Positions 51,797-59,682 of a stretch of DNA of 64,000 nucleotides are shown here, piece by piece. The stretch comes from CAZWVI01 sp964637165 (lineage in GTDB: Bacteria; Planctomycetota; UBA1135): the NCBI GenBank assembly GCA_964637165.1, contig CAZWVI010000002.1:124001-188000 (forward strand), given 5' to 3'. Made by a program: the position numbers and the translations under genes. Within the stretch, counting starts at the first letter, position 1. Each line of letters opens with the position of its first letter. A model generated the notes under the pieces. That model was not told where the DNA came from, did no database searches, and saw only the letters and a program-made list of their open reading frames with translations.

Positions 51797-51828
51797 CGGC
51801 GTCCCTTTTTCTATAACAGGGGGCGCCG
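51797..51828. repeat. Long inverted repeat between tRNA-Val and the DsbD gene
   Basis: CGGCGTCCCT (51797-51806) pairs with AGGGGGCGCCG (51818-51828) with one G-T pair, around an 11-base loop rich in T. No T-run follows, so it is a poor intrinsic terminator. It may be the end of the tRNA transcript or a structured leader of the DsbD gene, whose ATG is 18 bases on. Confidence 0.5.
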
Positions 51829-51845
51829 TCGTTCGAATTAACATC

Positions 51846-53666
51846 ATGTTTGCCAGCCTCCTCCTAGCCGCTGCACCACTTTTGCAGGGAGAAGTCGTCG
51901 CCACCGCGCGCTTCGTTCCAGATTCAGCCCCTGCCGGCGCCCCGGTTGAACTTCACGTGATGCTGGATATTGCACCCGGCTTCCACGTTTACCACCCGGA
52001 TCAAAACCCTATGGACGGGATTCCGGTTTCGGTCAATGTTCCGACTGGATTTTCCGCAAACGGAGAGCTTAAGTCATTATCTGCTCCTGACTTACATGAG
52101 GACATATTTGGTAGCACCACGGTTGCATACCTGTGGCTGACCGGCAAGGCAGAATTGGTTTTGCCACTAATAAAGGATTCTGGGAACCTCGGGGCTCATG
52201 ACGTAGCGGTCGAGGTCGGCGTGCAGGTTTGCGATGACAGCCTGTGTTTTCCGCCATCGACGGTAAAGACCAAGGCAACTTTTGAGGGTGAGGATGGCGA
52301 ATTTGTAGCATCAGGAAGTACCGAAATAACTGTAGAGTTTCCGTCTTCAGTTGAATCAGTGCAAAGCGGCGAAAGCAAAGAGGACCCCAGTTTGTGGGCC
52401 TTTTTACTTCTGGCAATTGGTGGTGGATTATTCGCACTGATGATGCCCTGCACTTATCCGATGATCCCAATTACGATCAGCTTCTTTACCAAGCAAGCTG
52501 ATGCGCGCGGTGGCAACGTTATGCCTCTAAGTTTGGCGTACGGCGGCGGCATCGTTGCAATCTTTGTTTTGATTGGCGTGATGATTGGACCGTTGGTGTT
52601 GGCTTTTGCAACGCACGCGGTAACTAACTTGGTAATCGGTGCAATGTTCTTGGTGTTCGCCTTGGCATTGTTTGGAGTTATTACTCTGAATCCACCGCAA
52701 GCTTTGATGGGCGCCGCAGGTAAGGCCTCGGCAACGGGTGGATACTTAGGTGTGTTCTTAATGGGTGCCACCTTGGTCATCACTTCCTTCACCTGCACCG
52801 CACCATTCGTTGGTAGCTTGTTGTCCTTTGGAGCAAGTAGTGGGAGTATGTTGCGAGTCGCGTTAGGAATGGGAGTGTTCGGCTTAACCATGGCCATCCC
52901 TTTTGTGTTTTTATCTTTGGTCCCAGGCAAAATAAAACAAATGCCACAATCGGGCCAATGGATGGACACCATTAAGGTAACTTTAGGATTTGTTGAACTG
53001 GCGGCCGCGTTGAAGTTCATTTCTAATGCCGACATCGTTTGGGGTCTTGAGTTGTTGTCGCGCGAAACTTTCCTCGCTGCATGGACAATTATCATGTTGG
53101 CCGCAGCCTTGTACTTGTTCGGAGTACTACGCAAAGGTCCTAAGCCCAAAGTCGGCGCCAAGCGCGCATTCACCGGTTTGTGTTTTGTAGCGTTCTCCGC
53201 CTATTGCGCATGGGGCTGGAACGGCGCTCAGATGGACACGGTTATGACTGCCATTATTCCTAACTATCACAGTAGTGGCGAGCATAAAGCCGCCCACGCG
53301 GTGGTTATTGATGATTTGGAGGCCGCTAAAACTCAAGCTGTCGAATCCGGAAAATTAGTCTTGGTGAATTTCACCGGCCACACCTGAGTGAATTGTCGCG
53401 CGATGGAAGAGAATATCTTCCCGCAACCGGCGGTCGCCGGAATCTTAGATGGCATGGTTGAAGCGCGTTTACATTACGACAGTAATGACGATGCTGTGAA
53501 GACTGAAGTTAAGCGCTTGCAGGATGAAATGGTGCAGAGTTTCGCCACACCAATTTACTTGGTGCTTGACCCAACAAGCGGCGAAGTTTTAGCGCGCCGC
53601 GATGGTGCGTTAATGGACGAGACCAAGTTTGCGAATTGGTTGTCGAGCGCGCTTACCGATAAGTAG
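51846..53666 (+). CDS. dsbD: DsbD-type thiol:disulfide interchange protein with predicted selenocysteine (TGA at 53385-53387)
   Basis: DsbD passes electrons from cytoplasmic thioredoxin across the membrane to periplasmic thiol proteins. All three modules are present in one frame. The N-terminal periplasmic domain has the Cys pair QVCDDSLCFPP (129/134). The eight-helix membrane domain has its two redox cysteines in MMPCTYPMIPIT (202) and SFTCTAPFVG (317). The C-terminal thioredoxin-like domain reads VLVNFTGHT-[TGA]-VNCRAMEENIF. The TGA is codon 514, precisely where homologues have the first Cys of CxxC, and Cys517 is kept. Reading it as selenocysteine gives a normal 606-residue protein. A SECIS-like hairpin follows (53400-53424). 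A standard pipeline would split it into 51846-53387 and 53388-53666. The TAG overlaps the dapF GTG. Confidence 0.88.
53400..53424 (+). promoter_or_regulatory. Candidate bacterial SECIS element downstream of the in-frame TGA
   Basis: Upper stem GGAAGA (53405-53410) / TCTTCC (53416-53421) is perfect and encloses the loop GAATA, with a G in the first position. Below it, GCG (53400-53402) pairs with CGC (53422-53424), leaving an unpaired AT bulge on the 5' side. The loop begins 23 bases after the TGA. Stem length, bulge, a G at the start of the apical loop and the distance all fit what is known of bacterial SECIS elements, which SelB recognises. Base pairing was read by eye, not computed. Confidence 0.68.
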
Positions 53667-54442
53667 TGTTTCAAAAACTGCGCTGTGTGCCTGGTGATGG
53701 CTTGGGAAATACTTTCTTAATCGTCATGCAGGCCGACTTGGAGCGCATCGGTAGCGACATGCCGGCGCTAGCCGCGCAATTATGCAATGAATGCGATGGC
53801 TTGTTGTTGGTCGGTCCAAGTAACAATGACCGCCCGATGAGTTTGCGAATAATCAATCGTGACGGCAGCGATGGTGGAATTTGTTTTAATGGGCTGCGCG
53901 TTGCAGCTTTATGGACCCATCAAAAAGAAGGTGCTTTCGTTATGGACGGCCATCATGTCGAATGGCAAATGTTGTCTGACAATGTAGTTGAGTTGCATTT
54001 ACAAGCCAACGAACTTTCCGATGAATTAACTTTGCAACACATTCACACTTCGGTTGCTGAGGGAATAAAAGTTCCGTTTTGGAATCCACATGCGGTCTTT
54101 CCGATGGATGAAATTAATGAATTCGATTTGCAATCATTGGCAATCGAAGTGCGGGCTCAAGTTGATCTATTTCCAGATGGTGTAAATGTTGAGCTAATAG
54201 CACCGGCGGGCGAGCGCGGATTGCAAATGCGCGTTGACGAACGAGGTGTCGGAGAGACCCAAGCGTGCGGTTCTGGGGCGGTCGCAGTGGCCCTTTTGGC
54301 GTGGGCTCAAGCGGCTCCGAGGGAGCTTGCGGTGAGTATGCCAGGCGGGATTATTGTGCTTTCTCCGGCCTCTGGTGGCGGCATTTTGTTGGCTGCCGAA
54401 GCAACTTTGGGCGAAGCTTTTGACGCTCACCTAAGTCTTTAA
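53666..54442 (+). CDS. dapF: Diaminopimelate epimerase
   Basis: DapF interconverts LL- and meso-diaminopimelate for lysine and peptidoglycan. The 258-residue protein is somewhat divergent, but both catalytic cysteines are in place: the first in RDGSDGGICFNGLRVAA (usual form D-G-S-x-x-x-x-C-G-N-G-x-R) and the second in ETQACGSGAVAVAL. The N-terminus KLRCVPGDGLGNTFLIV matches the family's H-G-L-G-N-D-F motif, with T replacing D. The GTG start shares a base with the stop of the DsbD gene. Confidence 0.87.
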   Translation: MFQKLRCVPGDGLGNTFLIVMQADLERIGSDMPALAAQLCNECDGLLLVGPSNNDRPMSLRIINRDGSDGGICFNGLRVAALWTHQKEGAFVMDGHHVEWQMLSDNVVELHLQANELSDELTLQHIHTSVAEGIKVPFWNPHAVFPMDEINEFDLQSLAIEVRAQVDLFPDGVNVELIAPAGERGLQMRVDERGVGETQACGSGAVAVALLAWAQAAPRELAVSMPGGIIVLSPASGGGILLAAEATLGEAFDAHLSL

Positions 54443-54479
54443 TTTTCAACAACTTAGCTAATCCAGATAGGGTATTTTA

Positions 54480-54496
54480 GGCTTCCAAAAGAAGCC
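54480..54496. repeat. Short hairpin between dapF and gyrA
   Basis: GGCTTC (54480-54485) / GAAGCC (54491-54496) with loop CAAAA, 61 bases before the gyrA start. No T-tract follows. It could be a weak terminator for dapF or part of the gyrA leader. Confidence 0.35.
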
Positions 54497-54557
54497 CCGC
54501 AATGGTGAAATATGGCCACCTGCGCAAGGCCGTACTACCCCTTGCGTTTGCTGCTAA

Positions 54558-57035
54558 ATGAGCGAAAAACAATCCCCCTCCGCCGCTCCGATTGGCAATT
54601 GCCAAATCGAGCGTGAAATGAGTGAGTCATACCTCACTTATGCACTTTCTGTTATTCATGATCGCGCCCTTCCAGATGTCCGTGACGGTTTAAAACCATC
54701 ACAACGACGCATCTTGGTGGCGATGCACGATTTGAATTTGCGCCCCAATGCCAAGTATCGCAAGTGCGCAAAGATCGCTGGTGACACCAGTGGTAACTAT
54801 CACCCACACGGTGAATCGGTCATCTATCCAACGCTAGTGCGTATGGCGCAGCCATTTCGTTTGCGCTCACCATTAGTTGATGGGCAAGGTAACTTTGGTT
54901 CTATTGACGGCGACCCGCCCGCTGCGATGCGTTACACCGAAGCACGTTTGGCCGGACCGGCTGAAGAGATGTTGGTTGACATTGCGAAGGACACCGTTGA
55001 CCGTCGAACTAACTACGACGAAACGCGGCTCGAACCAGTGGTGCTGCCTGGGCGTTTTCCAAACTTGCTAGTCAATGGTTCGGAAGGAATTGCGGTTGGT
55101 ATGAGTACTGCATTACCTCCGCATAACCCGACCGAAGTTTTTAATGCAGTTCGGTTGCTGTTGGATAATCCTGATTGCAATGCCAGCGACATTATGGAAA
55201 TCATGCCGGGTCCAGATTTCCCGACTGGCGGAATAATTTGCGGCCGTCAGGGAATCGTTCAAGCCTACACTCAAGGTGCTGGCCGCATTACTTTGCGCGC
55301 ACGAATTCACCACGAAGAGCCAGAGGGTCGTGGTCGTGAAAAGTTAGTTATTACTGAAATTCCTTACGAACGTGAGAAGTCGGCAATTATTGAAAAGATT
55401 GCTGATGCGGTAAAGGATGAACGTATTGAAGGCATTCACGATATTCGTGACGAGTCTGACCGTACTGGAATGCGCGTGGTTATCGAACTGAAAAAAGATG
55501 CTGACCACATCGTGGTTGAGAATTTGCTTTACAAGTTCAGTCCACTGCAAACTACTTACAGTATTCGTAATACGGTACTAATTGATGGCCGCCCGAAGCA
55601 GGTGGGGGTCAAGACCTTGCTCGAGTGCTACCGCGATCACCGCTTCGAAGTAATTCGCCGCCGCACCCAGTTCTTGCTGGATAAAGCTGAGGCGCGTTTA
55701 CACATTCTCGAAGGATTGATGATTGCGATTCAGGCCATCGATGAAGTCGTTGAAATAATTAAGACTTCAAAAGATACCGGTCATGCGCGCGGGCGTTTGG
55801 AAGAACGCTTCTCCTTAAGCGAGCGCCAGTCGCAAGCGATTGTTGATATGCGCTTGGGTCGTTTGACTGGACTTGAAGTTCACAAACTGCAAGAGGAAAT
55901 CGATAGTCTGCACATCGACATCGCATGGTACATGCGGGTGTTGGCTGAAGATGAATTGGTGGTGAATTACATCCGCGAGGACATTGATGAAATGGAGGCC
56001 AAGTATGGTCACCCACGTCAAAGTGAAATCGGTGGTTCAATTCAAGATTTCTTAACCGAGGATTTAATCAATGAAGAAACAGTAGTTGTAACAATTTCTC
56101 GTTCAGGTCGAATTAAGCGAACTCCGGCCGACACTTACCGCGCACAAACCCGTGGCGGTCGTGGAATTAAGGGTGGCAAATCGAAAGATGGCGACACCGT
56201 TTCGCAGTTGTTCGTCTGCTCGACTCATGATTACTTGCTAATCGTTACCGACCGCGGGCGTTTGTACTGGTTGAAGGTTTACCGTTTGCCAGACTTGGAC
56301 CGCACCGCGCAAGGTCGTTCAATTCGTAACTTGATTGAGGGCATTCAGCCAGACGAGGAAATTCGCAGCATCCGCGCGACACGTGATTTCACTGAAGCTG
56401 ATTACTTAATGTTTGCGACCGCCCAGGGTAAGGTGAAGAAAACTGAACTTAAGGCTTACTCGCGACCACGCACCGCTGGAATCATCGCGACCAAACTCGC
56501 TGAAGATGACAAGTTAGTCGGTATGCGATTGGTGAGCGATGGCGATGAAGTGATGCTGTGTACTGCCGGCGGACAAGTCGTGCGCTTTAAGGAAGAACAA
56601 GCACGACCAATGGGACGTAACGCGGCTGGTGTTCGCGGCGCTCGCCTAAAAGAGGGCGATCGCGTAGTTTCAATTGTTTGTGGAACTGAGGAGGAATTGC
56701 TGTTGCTCGCTTGTGAAAATGGTTACGGAAAACGCACTCGCATCGGTGAATTTCGTTTAACTAATCGCGGCTCGCAAGGAGTTGTCGGAATAAAAACTAC
56801 CGAACGTAATGGTCGCGTAGTAAACGCCCTTAATGCAAGTCGCTGTGACGATGTGTTGTTCATGACCATTAGTGGCATGATGGTGCGCACCGTGGCCGAA
56901 GAAATCTCACAACAAGGGCGTTCAACGCAAGGAGTGCGCTTGGTGAATTTGAAGGACGATGACAAGTTGGTGCGCATGGCGCCAGTGGTCCGCGAAGAAG
57001 AAAGTGATGACGAATCTGGAGAAAGCGATGAGTGA
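54558..57035 (+). CDS. gyrA: DNA gyrase subunit A
   Basis: The DNA-cleaving subunit of the type IIA topoisomerase that introduces negative supercoils. The 825-residue protein has the winged-helix breakage domain with SQRRILVAMHDLNLRP, the region YHPHGESVIYPTLVRMAQPF and the catalytic tyrosine 126 in AAMRYTEARLAG. The C-terminal beta-pinwheel has six GyrA-type blades (QTRGGRGIKGGKSKDGDTVS as GyrA-box-like, then RSGRIKRT, DRGRLYWLK, AQGKVKKTELKAY, GGQVVRFKEEQARPMGR). The GyrA box and full pinwheel favour gyrase over topoisomerase IV. The acidic tail (EESDDESGESDE) is common. gyrB is not in the window. Confidence 0.95.
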   Translation: MSEKQSPSAAPIGNCQIEREMSESYLTYALSVIHDRALPDVRDGLKPSQRRILVAMHDLNLRPNAKYRKCAKIAGDTSGNYHPHGESVIYPTLVRMAQPFRLRSPLVDGQGNFGSIDGDPPAAMRYTEARLAGPAEEMLVDIAKDTVDRRTNYDETRLEPVVLPGRFPNLLVNGSEGIAVGMSTALPPHNPTEVFNAVRLLLDNPDCNASDIMEIMPGPDFPTGGIICGRQGIVQAYTQGAGRITLRARIHHEEPEGRGREKLVITEIPYEREKSAIIEKIADAVKDERIEGIHDIRDESDRTGMRVVIELKKDADHIVVENLLYKFSPLQTTYSIRNTVLIDGRPKQVGVKTLLECYRDHRFEVIRRRTQFLLDKAEARLHILEGLMIAIQAIDEVVEIIKTSKDTGHARGRLEERFSLSERQSQAIVDMRLGRLTGLEVHKLQEEIDSLHIDIAWYMRVLAEDELVVNYIREDIDEMEAKYGHPRQSEIGGSIQDFLTEDLINEETVVVTISRSGRIKRTPADTYRAQTRGGRGIKGGKSKDGDTVSQLFVCSTHDYLLIVTDRGRLYWLKVYRLPDLDRTAQGRSIRNLIEGIQPDEEIRSIRATRDFTEADYLMFATAQGKVKKTELKAYSRPRTAGIIATKLAEDDKLVGMRLVSDGDEVMLCTAGGQVVRFKEEQARPMGRNAAGVRGARLKEGDRVVSIVCGTEEELLLLACENGYGKRTRIGEFRLTNRGSQGVVGIKTTERNGRVVNALNASRCDDVLFMTISGMMVRTVAEEISQQGRSTQGVRLVNLKDDDKLVRMAPVVREEESDDESGESDE

Positions 57036-57510
57036 AACTCTGCAACAAATTAAAGCTGACATTAAGGACGCAATGCGCGCCCGTGACAAAGTAAAGCTCG
57101 AGTGTTTGCGCGGCTTGGTTAATGAAGCAAAAAATGCTGGAATCGAAAAAGGCAGTGCTAACGATGGTGCTGGAATTTCCTGTCCATCGGAACGCATGAG
57201 CGAAAACGAAGTTGTCAAGCTTTTGCAAAAGGTGCATAAGCGTCGCAAAGAGGCGGCTCAGATGTTTATCGATGGGGAGCGTCAGGATTTGGCTGACATT
57301 GACTTGGCTGAAGCCAAAGTAATCGAAACCTATTTGCCTAAGGCGATGGAGTCCGCAGAGTTGGAAGCATTGCTCAAAGAAGTTATTGCTGAAATTGGTG
57401 CTGAAACAATGAAGGACATGGGTGCGGTTATGAAAGCCGCTGGCCCAAAGATTGCTGGCCGCGCCGACGGCGGCACCGTTTCTGGAGTCGTTCGTAATTT
57501 ATTGTCATGA
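57028..57510 (+). CDS. GatB/YqeY domain protein
   Basis: A 160-residue helical protein of the YqeY family, related to the tRNA-binding tail of GatB; its exact role is not established. The start MSETLQQIKADIKDAMRARD is followed by EVVKLLQKVHKRRKEAAQMF, EAKVIETYLPKAM and the C-terminal MGAVMKAAGPKIAGRADG with a final VSGVVRNLL. GGAG at 57018-57021 gives good spacing to ATG 57028, within the gyrA end (8-base overlap). An insertion (NDGAGISCPSERMSE) lies near residue 45. Confidence 0.88.
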   Translation: MSETLQQIKADIKDAMRARDKVKLECLRGLVNEAKNAGIEKGSANDGAGISCPSERMSENEVVKLLQKVHKRRKEAAQMFIDGERQDLADIDLAEAKVIETYLPKAMESAELEALLKEVIAEIGAETMKDMGAVMKAAGPKIAGRADGGTVSGVVRNLLS

Positions 57511-58148
57511 GCAGAAAGAAAATTATTTTGATGGTGCTGCTTTGGGGCACAATTGTTGGCATGGGTGTTCATCGCCTAATGCTCGCAGTTGGAGATCGTG
57601 CCGGAAAGGAACGAGTTGCGATGGCCGCAAAGGTTGAAGCGCGAGTTGCCACTAAGGAATTGATGACCCGCCTGAAAACTCAACTTCAGTCGGCAATGAA
57701 GCAGGGTGGACCAGCGGCGGCCTTCGAAGTTTGCCAAGCGGTAGCTCAAGATATGACTAATTCGTACGCAAATGAACTAGGCAAAGGTTTTCATATTGGT
57801 CGCACCGGATTGAAATTACGGAATCAAAAAAATGCCCCTAACAACTGGGAGCAGGGTTGGATGGAACGCGCTGCGCAATTCAGCACCGCCGAACAACCTT
57901 TGGCGGTTTATGAAAAAGTAACCACCAACGATGAGTACGATCGCGAGCTGCATTATTTCACACCAATCTATATGGCAGATGTTTGCTTGAATTGCCACGG
58001 CAACAGCGAACAAATCCCAGCAGGTGTGCAAGACTTGTTAAACAAGCGTTACCCAGATGATCAGGCGATTAATTTTGCCGCCGGGGAGTTTCGCGGTATT
58101 GTCGGGGTAACGGTAAACCTTGACAACTGGACCCCACCAACAAATTAA
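57507..58148 (+). CDS. Membrane-anchored DUF3365 (Tll0287-like) haem protein
   Basis: The 213-residue product has an N-terminal signal-anchor (IILMVLLWGTIVGMGVHRLM). The periplasmic domain is typical of DUF3365, with FEVCQAVAQDMTNSYANELG and GRTGLKLRNQKNAPNNWEQ. A c-type haem site CLNCHG lies near residue 162, followed by GEFRGIVGVTV. The family is thought to bind haem for redox or gas sensing. It overlaps the YqeY-like gene by four bases (ATGA), and murJ begins inside its end. Confidence 0.85.
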   Translation: MSRKKIILMVLLWGTIVGMGVHRLMLAVGDRAGKERVAMAAKVEARVATKELMTRLKTQLQSAMKQGGPAAAFEVCQAVAQDMTNSYANELGKGFHIGRTGLKLRNQKNAPNNWEQGWMERAAQFSTAEQPLAVYEKVTTNDEYDRELHYFTPIYMADVCLNCHGNSEQIPAGVQDLLNKRYPDDQAINFAAGEFRGIVGVTVNLDNWTPPTN

Positions 58149-59682
58149 AGAACGCAGCGCAGTCCGCGGTTCTCTAATAACCGCAATCTGGACCTTAGCC
58201 TCCAGAATGTTGGGCTTTGTCCGCGATATGCTGATGACCTCCAGCTTCGGAATGGGAGCTGAATTCGGCGCTTTTGCTTTTGCCTGGGTGATTCCCAACT
58301 TATTTCGTCGCTTGTTCGGCGAAGGGGCGGTGGGGGCAGCGATTCAACCGGCCTTGGCTCGCCAAGCTAAAGAGCATGGGGAAGAATCGGCGCATCGCTT
58401 GTTTGCGCGTTTTAGTGGTTGGTTGGCCTTGAGTTTATTTGTCTTGGTGCTAATCGGTGAAGCTGTTTTATTTACTCAATTCGATGGTGTTAAAAGCAAT
58501 AACGAACAAGGTCTCATGGTTTTGTTCACGATTTTATTATTGCCTTATGCAATGTTCATTTGCATGTCGGCTTTAGCAACTGCTCCGCAACAATTGCATG
58601 GCCGCTTCTTCGCGCCAGCTGCCGCTCCGGTAATTCTGAATTTAATTTGGATCTCGTGCTTGGCCTGGGGTGCCTTCACCACTGCCGATTTGAGCCGGCC
58701 AGCTCTACTTGGTTTTTTATGCGTGGCAATTTTGGGTGCCGGAATAATCCAGTGGTTATTTCAATTACCAGGAGTGCGTAAAAGTTCTTACCCGCTGCGT
58801 CCGAGTTTGGCATTCGCCGATGGCTCCGGTCGCCGCGCGGTAAAAGCATTCTTGCCGGCAGTTTTGGGCTTGGCAGCAGTTCAACTAAACATGGCCGTTG
58901 ACCAAGGATTGGTTTGGAGTTTGGTTGGACCAGAAGCGAATTCATTTTGTTACATCGCTAATCGCTTGTTGCAATTGCCCTTGGCCTTAGTCGCCATTTC
59001 AATTGCGACGGCGGCGATGCCACTTTTTTCTAACTTGGCAGCGAGCCAAGAATATCAACGAATAAGTCGCGCTTTGGGTCGAGCCTCTGAAGCATCATTG
59101 TTATTGATAACCGCCGCCGGCGCCGGCTTAGCAGTATTGGCGCCGATGGTTTTGACCGTGCTATTCGATCATGGTGCGTATCAATCAGCCGATACGCCTT
59201 TGTTAAGTTTGACCTTGCGTTGTTATTTGTTGTGTTTGCCGGCAGCTGCATTAGCTGGATTGTTGACCAGAGTTCGTCAAGCATGTGGCGATTATCGGGG
59301 ACCAGCACGCGCTGCTTTATGGAGTGTGCCGGTAAACCTAGGCCTCGATGTAATTCTCTTGCCAAAAATTGGTGTTCCTGCGGCCGGTATCGCAACGGCT
59401 GCAGCCTTAACTGTGCAAGTGGTGATATTGCAAAGTGGCTTATCAAAATTGGGAATAAGCAATCCGATTACCTTGACCCGTCTTCCACGATTGATGATGC
59501 CAGCGCTTGCTGCAGCGGGAAGCGCCTACTTAATTAGTTTGCTAATGAGTGGCATGGCCGAATTGTTAATCTTGCCGACTGCAATTGTTGTCGGCATCAT
59601 CGGCGCACTAGTTGCTTGCCGAATACTTTTGCCGCAAGAATTAAATTTGCTCCGCAGCCGCGGTGCAGGTTTGCGCGTCTGA
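58120..59682 (+). CDS. murJ: Lipid II flippase
   Basis: MurJ flips lipid II across the inner membrane for peptidoglycan synthesis. The 520-residue protein has 13-14 hydrophobic helices and the MOP-superfamily signature at the N-terminus (TLASRMLGFVRDMLMTSSFG, then FAWVIPNLFRRLFGEGAVGA and AIQPALARQ), plus a conserved VNLGLDVILLPKIGVPAAGI later. Start is uncertain: TTG 58120 gives a sensible cytoplasmic N-terminus but lies 29 bases inside the upstream gene. Its 3' end overlaps the convergent carB by 42 bases. Confidence 0.92.
   Translation: MTTGPHQQIKERSAVRGSLITAIWTLASRMLGFVRDMLMTSSFGMGAEFGAFAFAWVIPNLFRRLFGEGAVGAAIQPALARQAKEHGEESAHRLFARFSGWLALSLFVLVLIGEAVLFTQFDGVKSNNEQGLMVLFTILLLPYAMFICMSALATAPQQLHGRFFAPAAAPVILNLIWISCLAWGAFTTADLSRPALLGFLCVAILGAGIIQWLFQLPGVRKSSYPLRPSLAFADGSGRRAVKAFLPAVLGLAAVQLNMAVDQGLVWSLVGPEANSFCYIANRLLQLPLALVAISIATAAMPLFSNLAASQEYQRISRALGRASEASLLLITAAGAGLAVLAPMVLTVLFDHGAYQSADTPLLSLTLRCYLLCLPAAALAGLLTRVRQACGDYRGPARAALWSVPVNLGLDVILLPKIGVPAAGIATAAALTVQVVILQSGLSKLGISNPITLTRLPRLMMPALAAAGSAYLISLLMSGMAELLILPTAIVVGIIGALVACRILLPQELNLLRSRGAGLRV

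Noticed and set aside
53388..53666. Separate small thioredoxin-like gene starting at GTG 53388
   Set aside because: It would begin in the middle of the CxxC motif without the first strand of the fold and without a ribosome binding site; it is better explained as the end of the DsbD gene read through TGA.
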